Source: Mycolicibacter algericus DSM 45454
GTDB lineage: Bacteria; Actinomycetota; Actinomycetes; Mycobacteriales; Mycobacteriaceae
DNA: 64,000 nt
Assembly (NCBI RefSeq): GCF_002086455.1
Contig: NZ_MVHC01000015.1
Location: 1 to 64,000 of the forward strand
Reading direction: 5' to 3'
A program made the translations under genes and the position numbers. The notes under the pieces were generated by a model, which did no database searches, was not told the origin of the DNA, and saw nothing but the letters and a program-made list of their open reading frames with translations. Positions 1 through 9,740 of the stretch are shown one piece after another. The first letter of the stretch is position 1. Every line of letters starts with the position of its first letter.

Positions 1-61
1 AGTGCCCAACCAGAGCCTCCGCGTCCAGCAATTCCCGATCCGGCCCCTCCACACCCTGCAC
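1..61 (-). CDS. Possible 5' end of an IS1182-type transposase (cut by window edge)
   Basis: Reading leftward from a GTG at 61 gives about 20 residues containing GVEGPDRELLDAEALVGH before the window ends. This resembles the N-terminus I remember for actinobacterial IS1182-family transposases (a 'LLDAEsLaGHLL'-type start). A purine-rich stretch (GGGAGA) lies just upstream of the GTG. The fragment is too short to prove identity; it could be the start of another gene. No terminal inverted repeat could be recognised between it and the next gene. Confidence 0.33.
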   Translation of the reverse strand, partial: MQGVEGPDRELLDAEALVGH

Positions 62-152
62 CAGGCCATTCTCCCAGTTCAGAACAGACCACCACCGAGG
101 CGCGCCGATTATTCAGCGGCCTCCTAGGCTGTTGGCACTGGAGGTGAGCGCG

Positions 153-1052
153 GTGGATGGGATCGCTGGCATGTGGTCGGTGTTGCCGGGCCCGATGCGT
201 GACCCGGTGCTGTTCGCCATCCCGTTCTTCCTGCTGCTGCTGACGCTGGAATGGACGGCGGCCCGCAAGCTCGCAGACCTTGAACGCGGCTCCTACCGCG
301 CCAGGGACGCCTGGACCAGCATCTCCATGGGATTGGTGTCGGTGGCCACCACCGCCGGCTGGAAGTTCCTCGCGCTGCTCGGCTACGCGGCGATCTACAC
401 CTATCTGGCGCCGTGGCACCTGTCGCCGCGGCAGTGGTACACCTGGGTGATCGCCATCCTGGGCGTGGACCTGCTGTATTACACCTACCATCGCATCGCG
501 CACCGGGTGCGGCTGATCTGGGCGACCCACCAGGCGCACCATTCCAGCCAGTACTACAACCTGGCCACCGCACTGCGACAGAAGTGGAACAACAGCGGCG
601 AGGTCCTGCTGTGGATCCCGTTGCCGCTGTTTGGTATTCCGCCCTGGATGGTGTTCGCCGCATTCTCGGTGAATCTGATCTACCAGTTCTGGGTGCACAC
701 CGAGCGGATCGACAAGCTGCCGCGTGTAATCGAGTTCATCTTCAACACCCCCTCGCACCACCGGGTGCACCACGGGATGGATCAGGAGTATCTGGACAAG
801 AACTACGGCGGGATCCTGATCGTCTGGGACCGGCTGTTCGGCAGCTTCGCGCCCGAGCGGTTTCGGCCGCACTACGGGCTGACCAAGCAGGTCGACACCT
901 TCAACATCGTCAAACTGCAGATCCACGAATACGCCTCGATCATCGCCGATGTGCGCGCCGCGAGGAGCTGGCGCGATCGGCTCGGCTACGTTTTCGGGCC
1001 GCCCGGATGGCAACCCGCATCGTCGCGGGCTTCGGCGGCACTGCGGCAATGA
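153..1052 (+). CDS. erg3: Sterol desaturase / fatty acid hydroxylase family membrane protein
   Basis: Integral membrane di-iron oxygenase of the fatty acid hydroxylase superfamily; the physiological substrate is unknown. All three histidine clusters are present: HRIAH, HQAHH and HRVHH, spaced as in the family and interleaved with hydrophobic helices. It closely resembles M. tuberculosis Rv1814 (annotated Erg3), which begins at the residues MRDPVLF, here ATG 195. I placed the start at GTG 153 because GGAGG lies at 140-144 with good spacing; TTG 132, ATG 171 and ATG 195 are alternatives. The C-terminal GYVFGPPGW motif is kept. True sterol desaturation in mycobacteria is unproven, so the name is by family only. 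Confidence 0.88.
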   Translation: MDGIAGMWSVLPGPMRDPVLFAIPFFLLLLTLEWTAARKLADLERGSYRARDAWTSISMGLVSVATTAGWKFLALLGYAAIYTYLAPWHLSPRQWYTWVIAILGVDLLYYTYHRIAHRVRLIWATHQAHHSSQYYNLATALRQKWNNSGEVLLWIPLPLFGIPPWMVFAAFSVNLIYQFWVHTERIDKLPRVIEFIFNTPSHHRVHHGMDQEYLDKNYGGILIVWDRLFGSFAPERFRPHYGLTKQVDTFNIVKLQIHEYASIIADVRAARSWRDRLGYVFGPPGWQPASSRASAALRQ

Positions 1053-1153
1053 TGGGACGCACCGACCGGTGTTCGCATAGGCTTGCGACGTCGCATCCGA
1101 GCGACAACGCCCCGGCGCCTTCGGCCGCGGCGTGCCGATGAGAAGGGAACAAC

Positions 1154-1726
1154 GTGGCACAGAGCTTGGGAGACACGCTCACCGCAGGGAAGAAGCTCGT
1201 CAAGGGCGAGTCGCTGACCTCTAAGAACGGGGCGTACACCCTGACACTGCAGGACGACGGCAACCTGGTGCTGGCGGCGCGGGGCAAGGCGATCTGGGCA
1301 TCCGGTACCAACGGCAAGGACGTGGTGCGCGCCGAGGTGCAGACCGACGGCAACTTCGTGCTGTACACCGCGGACAAGCCCATCTGGCACACCGACACCA
1401 AGGGCAAGAAGGACGTCAAGCTGGTCCTGCAGGACGACCGCAACCTGGTGCTCTACGCCGCCGACGGCGCGGCCTGGTCGACCAAGACCGAGACCGACGC
1501 CCCGCCGCCCGAGGAGCCCAAGGCTGAAGAGGCCCCCGCTGAAGCGGCCCCCGCAGAGCCGGCCGCACCCGCGGCACGCAAGTACACCGTGGTCTCCGGT
1601 GACACGCTGTTCGCCATCGCCGAGCGGTTCTACGGTGACGGCAACAAGTACCCGCAGATCGCGGAGGCCAGCGGTATCGCCAACCCGGACTTGATCCACC
1701 CCGGTCAGGAGTTGACCATCCCCTGA
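1154..1726 (+). CDS. B-lectin (bulb-type mannose-binding) plus LysM protein
   Basis: A 190-residue two-domain protein. Residues 1-110 form a bulb-type lectin with three QxDxNxVxY-type sugar sites: QDDGNLVLA (33-41, terminal Tyr lost), QTDGNFVLY (63-71) and QDDRNLVLY (93-101). An Ala/Pro/Glu-rich linker (about 115-141) leads to a C-terminal LysM domain (143-190, YTVVSGDTLFAIAERFYG). I recall the same fusion in M. smegmatis as a mannose-binding lectin. The start is GTG 1154 behind AGAAGGGA. There is no Sec signal peptide, so export to the wall would need another route or lysis. It is followed by a strong hairpin. Confidence 0.9.
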   Translation: MAQSLGDTLTAGKKLVKGESLTSKNGAYTLTLQDDGNLVLAARGKAIWASGTNGKDVVRAEVQTDGNFVLYTADKPIWHTDTKGKKDVKLVLQDDRNLVLYAADGAAWSTKTETDAPPPEEPKAEEAPAEAAPAEPAAPAARKYTVVSGDTLFAIAERFYGDGNKYPQIAEASGIANPDLIHPGQELTIP

Positions 1727-1740
1727 TCGCCGCTGACGGC

Positions 1741-1786
1741 CGACGCGGCGGCCCGGAGCCCACAACGGGGCCGGGCCGTCGCGTTG
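1741..1786 (+). terminator. Hairpin terminator after the lectin gene
   Basis: A 16-bp stem (1741-1756 with 1771-1786) has two G-T wobble pairs and a 14-nt loop. It starts 14 nt after the lectin stop codon. There is no U-tract, as is common for mycobacterial terminators. Confidence 0.6.
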
Positions 1787-1851
1787 CGCCGGTGATCACG
1801 GTGGTCGAATCCCGGCCGGACTGACCGGCCTCAACGATCGGAGTCGAGACG

Positions 1852-2526
1852 GTGCGCGGGCGCATTGTGCGGTTGCTGGCGGTGGGTGTTGCGGTCGGGG
1901 CGACGGTCGCGTCCCCGGCGGTCGGTACCGCGCGCGCCGATCGGGTGTTGGTGTTTCCCGGGATGGAGATTCACCAGGACACCCACGTGTGCACACTCGG
2001 CTACGTCGACCCCGTCATGCGTGTCGCCTTCACCGCCGGCCACTGCCGGGGGAGCGGCCCCGTCACCGACCGGGCCGGAAACGTGATCGGCACCCTGGCG
2101 ACCTTCCGCGACAACACCCCCAACGGTGCGACCGTCAACACCGATCAGGTGATCGCCGACTACGAGGCGATCGTGCTTGCCGACGATGTCGACAGCAACG
2201 ACATCCTCCCCGGCGGCCTGCGACTCGAGGCCGGTCCGGACGACATCGTGGCGCCGGGAGACCCGGTCTGCCACTTCGGTATCGTCACCGGAGAGACCTG
2301 CGGAACCGTCGAGCGGGTCAACAACGGATGGTTCACGATGACCCACGGCGTTCAAAGCCAACAGGGCGACTCCGGTGGCCCGGTGTATGTGATCCGCGGC
2401 CCCGGCTCCGCCCGGATCGTCGGGTTGTTCAACAGCGTGTGGGGGCAGTACCCGGCCGCGGTGTCGTGGCCGGCGATCTCGCAGCAGGTCCGCGAAGACG
2501 TCGGCGTGCCAACCCCGCTGCCGTGA
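1852..2526 (+). CDS. Secreted trypsin-fold serine protease-like protein
   Basis: A 224-residue exported protein in the position and size of M. tuberculosis Rv1815. The N-terminus is a Sec signal peptide ([19 protein letters not shown], then an ARA/D cleavage site near residue 30). The mature part carries the trypsin hallmarks FTAGHC (catalytic His) and GDSGGPV (catalytic Ser); a likely catalytic Asp lies in IADYEAI. Cysteines flanking [11 protein letters not shown] may pair. The start is GTG 1852. Its stop overlaps the start of the VOC gene (GTGA at 2523-2526), so the two are probably translationally coupled. The target is unknown. Confidence 0.82.
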   Translation: MRGRIVRLLAVGVAVGATVASPAVGTARADRVLVFPGMEIHQDTHVCTLGYVDPVMRVAFTAGHCRGSGPVTDRAGNVIGTLATFRDNTPNGATVNTDQVIADYEAIVLADDVDSNDILPGGLRLEAGPDDIVAPGDPVCHFGIVTGETCGTVERVNNGWFTMTHGVQSQQGDSGGPVYVIRGPGSARIVGLFNSVWGQYPAAVSWPAISQQVREDVGVPTPLP

Positions 2527-3023
2527 CTCCGCTGCCTCGACCACCCGTCCAGATCGCCTGGGTCACCAGTGATCTCGATGCCACCGAATCGACGCTGAGC
2601 GCATTGTTGGGCGCCCGCAAGTGGGTCCGCATGCCGGGGGTGCATTTCACCCCGGATACCTGCAGCTATCGGGGCGAACCGGCCGACTTCGTCGCCGACA
2701 TCGCGCTGAGCTATGCCGGCGACATGCAACTGGAACTGATCGCACCGGTCAGCGGGCGCAGTATCTACTCCGAGTTCCTCCGCGACAGCGGACCCGGCCT
2801 GCATCACATCTGCGTCGAGGCTGCCGACCCCGCCGATTTCGCCGCGATGATCGAGGACGCCGCTGCGCAAGGAGCCGGCGTGGTCGCCCAAGGCGTGATG
2901 CCCGGCGGTATCCGGTTCGGCTACGTCTCGGCGGTCCAGGCGGGCGTCCCGTTCGTGGAGATCGCGTACATTCCGGCGGAGATCCGAGCGGTCTTCGACT
3001 ACATCAAAGAGCAGCAGAGGTGA
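2523..3023 (+). CDS. VOC (glyoxalase/bleomycin-resistance fold) family protein
   Basis: A 166-residue vicinal-oxygen-chelate fold protein. Strand/helix repeats typical of the fold are visible ([57 protein letters not shown]). The motif [11 protein letters not shown] supplies a probable metal-binding His, and ELI is a plausible metal-binding Glu, as in glyoxalase and methylmalonyl-CoA epimerase relatives. Start GTG 2523 overlaps the stop of the protease-like gene by 4 bases. It precedes a KstD-like flavoprotein by 49 bases, so a small catabolic or detoxification operon is plausible. I recall a TetR gene (Rv1816) here in M. tuberculosis. Confidence 0.78.
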   Translation: MTPLPRPPVQIAWVTSDLDATESTLSALLGARKWVRMPGVHFTPDTCSYRGEPADFVADIALSYAGDMQLELIAPVSGRSIYSEFLRDSGPGLHHICVEAADPADFAAMIEDAAAQGAGVVAQGVMPGGIRFGYVSAVQAGVPFVEIAYIPAEIRAVFDYIKEQQR

Positions 3024-3072
3024 GTCGCGTCGGCTACGACGCGCAGCGCCAGCACGGGAAGGAACGATTTCG

Positions 3073-4530
3073 ATGACCACCGAAATTCCGGAAACCATTG
3101 CCGTAGAGGATATCTCGTCATGGTCTGACGAGGTCGACGTGGTGGTGATCGGATTCGGGATAGGCGGTGGTTGCGCGGCGGTCAGCGCGGCGGCCGCCGG
3201 TGCGCGGGTGTTGGTGCTGGAGCGGGCCGCCGAGGCGGGCGGCACCACCGCCATGGCGGGCGGGCACTTCTATCTGGGCGGCGGGACCGCCGTCCAACAG
3301 GCAACCGGGCATCCGGATTCACCCGACGAGATGTACAAGTACCTCGTAGCGGTCTCCCGGGAGCCCGAGCACGACAAGATCCGGGCCTACTGCGACGGCA
3401 GCGTCGAGCACTTCAATTGGCTGGAGGAGCTGGGGGTCGCCTTCGAGCGCAGCTACTACCCGGAGAAGGCGGTGATCCAGCCCAACACCGAGGGGCTGAT
3501 GTACACCGGCAACGAGAAGGTATGGCCGTACCTGAACCAGGCCGTTCCGGCGCCGCGCGGACACAAGGTTCCGGTTCCCGGTGACACCCAGGGCGCCAAG
3601 ATGGTGATCGACCTGCTGCTCAAGCGGGCCGATGGCCTCGGCGTGGAGATCCGTTACGAAACAGGCGCCACCGGCCTGGTCACCGACGCCGCCGGCGCTG
3701 TCGCCGGTGTCACCTGGAAGCACTTCACCGAAAGCGGTGCGATCAAAGCGAAGTCGGTGGTGATCGCCGCCGGCGGCTTCGTGATGAACCCGGAGATGGT
3801 CGCCCAGTACACCCCGAAACTGGCGGAGAAGCCGTTCGTGCTGGGTAATACCTACGACGACGGACTGGGCATCCGGATGGGGATGTCGGTGGGCGGTGCC
3901 ACCAAGCATATGGATCAGATATTCATCACCGCGCCGGTCTATCCGCCGTCGATCCTGCTCACCGGGATCATCGTCAACTCCGACGGTAAGCGCTTCGTCG
4001 CCGAGGACTCCTATCACTCGCGCACGTCGGGCTACGTGATGGATCAGCCGAACAGTGCGGCGTTCCTGATCGTCGACGAGAACCACCTGCGAACGCCGCA
4101 GGTGCCGCTGGTCACGCTGATCGATGGCTGGGAGACGGTTCCGGAAATGGAAGCGGCACTGGGGATTCCGGAGGGGAACCTGGTGGCGACGCTGGATCGC
4201 TACAACAGCTACGCGGCGCGCGGGGAGGACCCGGACTTCCACAAGCAGCCGCCGTTCCTCGCCCCGCAGGACACCGGGCCGTGGGGTGCCTTCGACCTGT
4301 CGCTGGGCAAGGCGATGTATGCCGGCTTCACCATCGGGGGGCTGGCGACCTCGGTGGACGGCGAGGTGCTGCGCGACGACGGCAGCGCGGTGCCCGGCCT
4401 CTACGCCGCCGGGGCCTGTGCGGCCAACATCGCCCAGGACGGCAAAGGCTATGCCAGCGGCACCCAGTTGGGCGAGGGCTCGTTCTTCGGTCGCCGTGCC
4501 GGTGCGCACGCGGCGGCCCGCTCCCGCTGA
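3073..4530 (+). CDS. FAD-dependent dehydrogenase, fumarate reductase / 3-ketosteroid dehydrogenase-like
   Basis: A 485-residue cytosolic flavoprotein matching M. tuberculosis Rv1817. The N-terminal dinucleotide-binding motif is VVVIGFGIGGGCAAVSAAAAG (about residues 25-45), followed by the second FAD contact VLVLERAAEAGGTTAMAGG. The C-terminal FAD motif is GLYAAGACAANIAQDGKGYASG. The overall pattern is that of the FAD_binding_2 family, which includes KstD and fumarate reductase flavoproteins; the real substrate is unknown. ATG 3073 has GGGAAGGA upstream. Probably cotranscribed with the two genes before it. Confidence 0.87.
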   Translation: MTTEIPETIAVEDISSWSDEVDVVVIGFGIGGGCAAVSAAAAGARVLVLERAAEAGGTTAMAGGHFYLGGGTAVQQATGHPDSPDEMYKYLVAVSREPEHDKIRAYCDGSVEHFNWLEELGVAFERSYYPEKAVIQPNTEGLMYTGNEKVWPYLNQAVPAPRGHKVPVPGDTQGAKMVIDLLLKRADGLGVEIRYETGATGLVTDAAGAVAGVTWKHFTESGAIKAKSVVIAAGGFVMNPEMVAQYTPKLAEKPFVLGNTYDDGLGIRMGMSVGGATKHMDQIFITAPVYPPSILLTGIIVNSDGKRFVAEDSYHSRTSGYVMDQPNSAAFLIVDENHLRTPQVPLVTLIDGWETVPEMEAALGIPEGNLVATLDRYNSYAARGEDPDFHKQPPFLAPQDTGPWGAFDLSLGKAMYAGFTIGGLATSVDGEVLRDDGSAVPGLYAAGACAANIAQDGKGYASGTQLGEGSFFGRRAGAHAAARSR

Positions 4531-4564
4531 CCGGCCACCCCGGGCGCGAACGTGCGCAAATCCG

Positions 4565-4601
4565 GTGTGTGCCACGGCGTGTCGACCGGAGGCACGCACA
4601 C
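4565..4601. terminator. Possible bidirectional hairpin between convergent genes
   Basis: GTGTGTGCC (4565-4573) can pair with GGCACGCACAC (4591-4601) with a 2-base bulge. It lies in the 108-base gap between the converging flavoprotein and bacA genes. A short direct repeat, CTCGCGCTGGT, follows at 4601 and 4621. There is no U-tract and this is a weak call. Confidence 0.3.
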
Positions 4602-4638
4602 TCGCGCTGGTAGGGGCGAGCTCGCGCTGGTGGTGAGG

Positions 4639-6579
4639 CTAGACCGGGGTGAGCTCCCAGCGGCCCCGGCCGAGCAGTTCGAGCACCTGCTTGTGATGCT
4701 GGCGGACGGTGTGCCGGTGGCTCACGCTGACCACGACGGTGTCAGGAAGTTCGGTGCGCAGCAGCTGATACAGCGTCAGCTCCAGGCCTTCGTCGAGCGC
4801 CGACGTCGACTCGTCGAGGAACACCGCCTTGGGCCGGGTCAGCAGCAGCCGGGCGAACGCCACCCGCTGCTGCTCGCCCGGCGAGAGCACCTTGGCCCAG
4901 TCCTCGACGTTGTCGAGCTGGTTGATCAGATGCGGCAGCAGCACCTTGCCCAGCGCATCGACCAGCGCGATGTCGGAGATCTCCTGTGGTGCCAGCGGAT
5001 AGGCGACCACGGTCCGCAGGTCGCCCAGCGGGATGTAGGGCAGCTGGGAGATGAACACCGTCTCGTTGTCGGCGTCGGGACGTTGCAGGGTGCCTGAGGC
5101 GTACGGCCACAGCTGGGCCAGGCTGCGCAGCAGGGTCGTCTTTCCGCTGCCGGACGGTCCGGCGATCATCAGCGCGTCACCGATGCCCAGCTGCACATCG
5201 AGCGCCTCGACCAGCGGGTCACCGGCCGGGCTGCGCACCTCGACGCCCTCGAGAACCACGGTGCCGTCGGTGCTGGGCTTGACCAGCAGCTCCGGCAGCT
5301 CGCGGGCCTCGCGGTTGGCCTCCACCAGCCCATGCAGGCGGATGATGGAGGCACGGTAGCCGGCGAAGTTGTCGTAGGCGTTGCGGAAGAAGGACAGCGA
5401 ATCGGAGATGTTGCCGAAAGCCGTCGCCGTCTGCGCCACTCCGCCGAACATGATCTGCCCGGAGAACAGCCGCGGCGCCTGGATCACCCAGGGCAACGGC
5501 ACGATCGCCTGGCTCACCGACAGGTTCCAGCCCGCGAACCCGATGGTCCGGTTCACGAACTTCAGGTAGTTGTCGATGATCCCGCCGAACCGCTCCCGCA
5601 ACTGGAGGCGTTCGGCGACCTCGCCGCGGTAGAACGCGATGGATTCGGCGGAGTCGCGTACCCGGACCAGTGCATACCGGAAGGCGGCGTTGGTCAGCTC
5701 ATTGCGGAAGCTCAGCCGGATCAGCGGCCGGCCGATCCAGAACGCGACAACGGTGGCGATGGCCACGTAGAGCAGCACGATCAGGAACATCGCCCTGGGG
5801 ATGTCGACCCCCAACACGGTCAGCGTGCCCGACAGGTTCCACAGGATGGCCGTGAACGACACCACCGTCACCATGGACTGCACGGCGCCGAACAACAGGG
5901 TTCCACCGGTGCCGTTGGCCGGCGCATTCGGATTGGCGCCGTTGCCCGCGGTGAAGATGTCGATGTCCTGCTGGATGCGCTGGTCGGGGTTGTCGATCGC
6001 CCCTTCGACGGCCTCACCCACGGCCGGGTCGAGTGGCGTCTTGACGAAGCGGGCGCGGTAGTAGGCCCGCCCCTCGAGCCAGTCGCCGGTGAGCCGATCG
6101 GTGAGCCAGATTCGCCAGTTCACCATGAAGTGCTGGGTCAGATAGATGTCGAGCATCACCCGCGCCACATGCAGCACCGCCATCAGGCTGAAGATGCCGA
6201 TCGACACCCAGAACCCGTGCACGCCGGACTGTTTGACCGCCTCGTCGCCGCCGGCGGCGCCCTGAAACGCGGTCTGCAGCGAGGAGTACATGTCGTTGCC
6301 CTGGAAGCTGAAGAGCACGTTGAGGCGCACCGCGGTGATCACCGACAGCAGCAGCACCCCCAGCATCAGCCACACCCGGGCGCTGTCGCGCCCGGTGAAG
6401 TAGCCGCCGGTGATCTCCCAGAACTGCCGGCCCCACCGGGTGCTCATCCGCAGCAGGACCACCACGGCCACCACACAGACGGCGCTGATGCTCCAGGCCA
6501 TCGCGATCCACAGCAGCGAATCGGGCAGCGCGTGCGACCAGTCGATGGACGGGTTGAACAGCTTCGAGTCCACTGCCAC
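4639..6579 (-). CDS. bacA: BacA/SbmA-like ABC transporter (membrane plus ATPase)
   Basis: A 646-residue half-transporter with fused ATPase, the counterpart of M. tuberculosis Rv1819c. That protein imports hydrophilic compounds including cobalamin and peptide antibiotics. About six membrane helices occupy the first two thirds. The nucleotide-binding domain has Walker [10 protein letters not shown], signature [16 protein letters not shown] (a P replaces the usual second G) and Walker [16 protein letters not shown]. tuberculosis BacA is about 639 residues, so this is full length. It is divergent from secA2; ilvG, which I remember between them in M. tuberculosis, is missing. Confidence 0.93.
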   Translation of the reverse strand: MAVDSKLFNPSIDWSHALPDSLLWIAMAWSISAVCVVAVVVLLRMSTRWGRQFWEITGGYFTGRDSARVWLMLGVLLLSVITAVRLNVLFSFQGNDMYSSLQTAFQGAAGGDEAVKQSGVHGFWVSIGIFSLMAVLHVARVMLDIYLTQHFMVNWRIWLTDRLTGDWLEGRAYYRARFVKTPLDPAVGEAVEGAIDNPDQRIQQDIDIFTAGNGANPNAPANGTGGTLLFGAVQSMVTVVSFTAILWNLSGTLTVLGVDIPRAMFLIVLLYVAIATVVAFWIGRPLIRLSFRNELTNAAFRYALVRVRDSAESIAFYRGEVAERLQLRERFGGIIDNYLKFVNRTIGFAGWNLSVSQAIVPLPWVIQAPRLFSGQIMFGGVAQTATAFGNISDSLSFFRNAYDNFAGYRASIIRLHGLVEANREARELPELLVKPSTDGTVVLEGVEVRSPAGDPLVEALDVQLGIGDALMIAGPSGSGKTTLLRSLAQLWPYASGTLQRPDADNETVFISQLPYIPLGDLRTVVAYPLAPQEISDIALVDALGKVLLPHLINQLDNVEDWAKVLSPGEQQRVAFARLLLTRPKAVFLDESTSALDEGLELTLYQLLRTELPDTVVVSVSHRHTVRQHHKQVLELLGRGRWELTPV

Positions 6580-6747
6580 GTCTCCTTGCGGTCGCTACCG
6601 CCGGAACCACGTCGCCGCCGGTATCGGAAATCGAGAAAAATCCCGTGCGAAACCTACCGCAGCGCCACGTCGTCGCGTCGGATGAGCAGCGCGGGAAAAG
6701 CCGACGGGCCCGGTGGTGCCCCCGGGGTGGTGACACCGGCCACCGCG

Positions 6748-6753
6748 TACGGT
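6748..6753 (+). promoter_or_regulatory. Likely leaderless -10 element for secA2
   Basis: TACGGT fits the actinobacterial TANNNT consensus and ends 6 bases before the GTG start at 6760. There is no Shine-Dalgarno sequence. This spacing is typical of leaderless mRNAs in mycobacteria. Confidence 0.4.
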
Positions 6754-6759
6754 TGTGCT

Positions 6760-9114
6760 GTGGCTAACACCTCGAAAACGGTCTCCGGGACCACGCGCGC
6801 CAAGTCGGGTCGGCTGAGCGGAAAATTCTGGAAACTGCTGGGCGCCAGCACCGAGAAGAACCAGAGCCGCTCGATGGCCGAGGTCAACGCGGCGGCCGGC
6901 TTCGCCAAGAAGGCCGCCGGGCTCGACGACGAGCAGCTGCGCAAGGCCGCGCAACTGCTCAAGCTCAAGGACCTGGCGGATGCCTCCGACATCCCGCAGT
7001 TCCTGGCGATCGCCCGCGAAGCGGCCGAGCGCAGCATCGGGATGCGCCCGTTCGATGTGCAGCTGCAGGGGGCGCTGCGGATGCTGGCCGGCGATGTGGT
7101 CGAGATGGCCACCGGCGAGGGCAAGACGCTCTCCGGTGCGATCGCCGCCGCCGGTTACGCCATCGGCGGGCGCCACGTGCACGTGGTCACCATCAACGAC
7201 TACCTGGCCCGTCGCGACGCCGAGTGGATGGGGCCACTGCTGACCGCGATGGGGGTGACCGTCGGCTGGATCACCGCCGACTCCAGCGCGGCCGAGCGCC
7301 GCGAGGCCTACAAGTGCGATGTCACCTACGCGTCGATCAACGAGATCGGCTTCGACGTGCTGCGCGATCAGCTGGTCACCGACGTCGACGACCTGGTCTC
7401 GCCCAACCCCGACGTGGCGCTGATCGACGAGGCCGACTCGGTGCTGGTCGATGAGGCGCTGGTGCCGCTGGTGCTGGCCGGCACCACCCACCGGGAGACC
7501 CCCCGGATGGAGATCGTCGAACTCATCGGCCGGCTCACCCCGGGGGTGGACTACGACTCCGACGAGGACCGGCGCAACATCCATCTCACCGAGGATGGCG
7601 CGCGGCGCGTCGAAGCGGCACTCGGCGGCATCGACCTGTACTCCGAGGAACATGTGGTGTCCACGCTGACCGAGGTCAACGTCGCCCTGCACGCCCACGT
7701 ACTGCTGCAGCGCGACGTGCACTACATCGTCCGCGACGGCAAGGTGCAGTTGATCAACGCGTCCCGCGGCCGGATCGCCGCGCTGCAGCGCTGGCCGGAC
7801 GGCCTGCAGGCCGCGGTCGAGGCCAAGGAGGGCATCGAGACGACCGAGACCGGCGAGGTGCTCGACACCATCACGGTGCAGGCCCTGGTCAACCGCTATC
7901 CCACGGTGTGTGGCATGACCGGGACGGCATTGGCCGCCGGCGAGCAACTGCGGCAGTTCTACCAGCTGGGGGTCTCGCCGATCCCGCCCAACATGCCAAA
8001 CATCCGCGAGGACGAGACCGACCGGGTCTACATCACCGCCGCGGCCAAGAACGACGCCATCGTCGAACACATCGTCGAGATCCACTCCACCGGGCAGCCG
8101 GTGCTGGTCGGCACCCACGATGTCGCCGAGTCCGAGGAACTCTACGAGCGGCTGCGCAAACGCGGCGTGCCGGCGGTGGTGCTCAACGCCAAGAACGACG
8201 CCGAGGAGGCCACGGTGATCGCCGAGGCCGGCAAGCTCGGCTCGGTCACCGTCTCCACCCAGATGGCCGGGCGCGGCACCGACATCCGCCTGGGTGGCTC
8301 CGACGAGACGAACCATGACGAGATCGTCGAACTCGGCGGGCTGCACGTGATCGGCACCGGGCGCCAGCACACCGAGCGCCTGGACAACCAGCTGCGGGGC
8401 CGGGCCGGCCGGCAGGGCGACCCCGGCTCGTCGGTGTTCTTCTCCAGCTGGGAGGACGACGTCGCGGCGACCAACCTGGAACCCAACAAGCTGCCGACCG
8501 AGACCGACGACGACGGGCGCATCCTGAGTCCGAAGGCCGCCGGGATGCTCGACCACGCACAGCGCATCGCCGAGGGCAAGCTGCTCGACATCCATGCCAA
8601 CACCTGGCGCTACAACCAGCTGATCGCCCAGCAGCGCGCCATCATCGTCGAACGGCGCAACACCTTGCTGTCCACCCCGGCGGCCCGCGAGGAGCTCGCC
8701 GAGCTGACCCCGCAGCGCTATGCCGAGCTGAAAAAGCAGCTGGGCGAGGACGCCGATGCGAAGCTCGAGAAGATCTGCCGGCTGATCATGCTCTACCACC
8801 TGGACCGCGGCTGGGCCGATCACCTGGCGTTCCTGGCCGACATCCGGGAGAGCATCCACCTGCGCGCGCTGGGCAGGCAGAACCCGCTCGACGAGTTCCA
8901 CCGGATGGCCCTGGACGCGTTCGCCTCGCTGGCGGCCGACGCCATCGAGGCGGCCCAGCAGACCCTCGAGACATCCGAACACATCGAGTCCGAGCCGGGC
9001 ATCGACCTGTCCAAGCTGGCGCGGCCCACATCGACGTGGACCTACATGGTCCGCGACAACCCGCTCAGCGACGACACCATGGACGCGCTGAGCCTGCCCG
9101 GAATCTTCCGCTAG
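6760..9114 (+). CDS. secA2: Accessory Sec translocase ATPase SecA2
   Basis: A 784-residue ATPase that drives export of a subset of proteins, often without signal peptides, alongside SecYEG. Walker A-like [16 protein letters not shown], Walker [15 protein letters not shown], and helicase motifs [16 protein letters not shown] and [15 protein letters not shown] are all present. SecA1's C-terminal zinc-binding tail is absent, as expected for SecA2. The start was set at GTG 6760 ([10 protein letters not shown]) because the conserved [12 protein letters not shown] segment follows about 25 residues later. The stop overlaps the RBS of pgsA2, so the genes are coupled. Confidence 0.95.
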   Translation: MANTSKTVSGTTRAKSGRLSGKFWKLLGASTEKNQSRSMAEVNAAAGFAKKAAGLDDEQLRKAAQLLKLKDLADASDIPQFLAIAREAAERSIGMRPFDVQLQGALRMLAGDVVEMATGEGKTLSGAIAAAGYAIGGRHVHVVTINDYLARRDAEWMGPLLTAMGVTVGWITADSSAAERREAYKCDVTYASINEIGFDVLRDQLVTDVDDLVSPNPDVALIDEADSVLVDEALVPLVLAGTTHRETPRMEIVELIGRLTPGVDYDSDEDRRNIHLTEDGARRVEAALGGIDLYSEEHVVSTLTEVNVALHAHVLLQRDVHYIVRDGKVQLINASRGRIAALQRWPDGLQAAVEAKEGIETTETGEVLDTITVQALVNRYPTVCGMTGTALAAGEQLRQFYQLGVSPIPPNMPNIREDETDRVYITAAAKNDAIVEHIVEIHSTGQPVLVGTHDVAESEELYERLRKRGVPAVVLNAKNDAEEATVIAEAGKLGSVTVSTQMAGRGTDIRLGGSDETNHDEIVELGGLHVIGTGRQHTERLDNQLRGRAGRQGDPGSSVFFSSWEDDVAATNLEPNKLPTETDDDGRILSPKAAGMLDHAQRIAEGKLLDIHANTWRYNQLIAQQRAIIVERRNTLLSTPAAREELAELTPQRYAELKKQLGEDADAKLEKICRLIMLYHLDRGWADHLAFLADIRESIHLRALGRQNPLDEFHRMALDAFASLAADAIEAAQQTLETSEHIESEPGIDLSKLARPTSTWTYMVRDNPLSDDTMDALSLPGIFR

Positions 9115-9125
9115 GAGCGGCCGGG

Positions 9126-9740
9126 ATGTCTGCCGGGGCGGGCTCGCATCGAGTCCAAGACCGGGTGCTCACGGTGCCCAACGTCATCAGCCTGGCTCGG
9201 CTCGGCCTGATCGTCGTCTTCGGATACCTGCTGCTGGTCGCGCAGGCCGACGGGCTGGCGGCGGCGACGCTGATCATCAGCGGCATCTCCGACTGGGCCG
9301 ACGGCAAGCTGGCCCGGGTGCTGGACCAGTCCTCGGCGCTGGGCGCCCTGCTCGACCCGGCGATCGACCGGCTCTACATGGCGGCGGTCCCGATCGCGTT
9401 CGGCCTGCGCGGCCTGGTGCCGTGGTGGATCATCGGCACGCTGCTGGCCCGCGACCTGCTGCTGGCCGCGGTGCTGCCGGTGTTGCGCAGCCGGGGACTG
9501 ACCGCGCTGCCGGTGACCTACATCGGCAAAGCCGGCACCTTCGCGCTGATGTCGGCGTTCCCGCTGATCCTGCTGGGCCAGTGGGACGCGGTAGGGAGCC
9601 GGGCGGTGCTGTCGGTCGGATGGGCCTTCCTGCTCTGGGGCCTGGGCATGTACCTGTGGGCGTTCGTGCTGTACCTGATCCAGGTGAGGTTGGTGGTCCG
9701 CACGCTGCCGAAGATCACCTCCCGAGGGGCAGATGTCTGA
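9126..9740 (+). CDS. pgsA2: CDP-alcohol phosphatidyltransferase (PgsA2-type)
   Basis: A 204-residue membrane enzyme that transfers a phosphatidyl group from CDP-diacylglycerol to an alcohol, probably a phosphatidylglycerophosphate or cardiolipin-type synthase. The full signature D-x2-D-G-x2-A-R-x8-G-x3-D-x3-D is present (D56, D59, G60, A63, R64, G73, D77, D81). About five hydrophobic helices are visible. ATG 9126 follows AGGAG at the secA2 stop. It overlaps the next gene by 8 bases. It corresponds to Rv1822; the acceptor alcohol is not established from sequence. Confidence 0.92.
   Translation: MSAGAGSHRVQDRVLTVPNVISLARLGLIVVFGYLLLVAQADGLAAATLIISGISDWADGKLARVLDQSSALGALLDPAIDRLYMAAVPIAFGLRGLVPWWIIGTLLARDLLLAAVLPVLRSRGLTALPVTYIGKAGTFALMSAFPLILLGQWDAVGSRAVLSVGWAFLLWGLGMYLWAFVLYLIQVRLVVRTLPKITSRGADV

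Noticed and set aside
5332..6759. Extension of secA2 upstream to 5332
   Set aside because: The added 476 codons are antisense to bacA and lack any SecA similarity; GTG 6760 has a leaderless -10.
6595..8982. A 795-codon minus-strand frame opposite secA2
   Set aside because: SecA2 motifs are unambiguous on the plus strand; the antisense frame exists because of third-position GC.
9036..9125. pgsA2 start at 9036
   Set aside because: It would overlap the secA2 C-terminus by 26 codons; ATG 9126 has AGGAG and fits the family.
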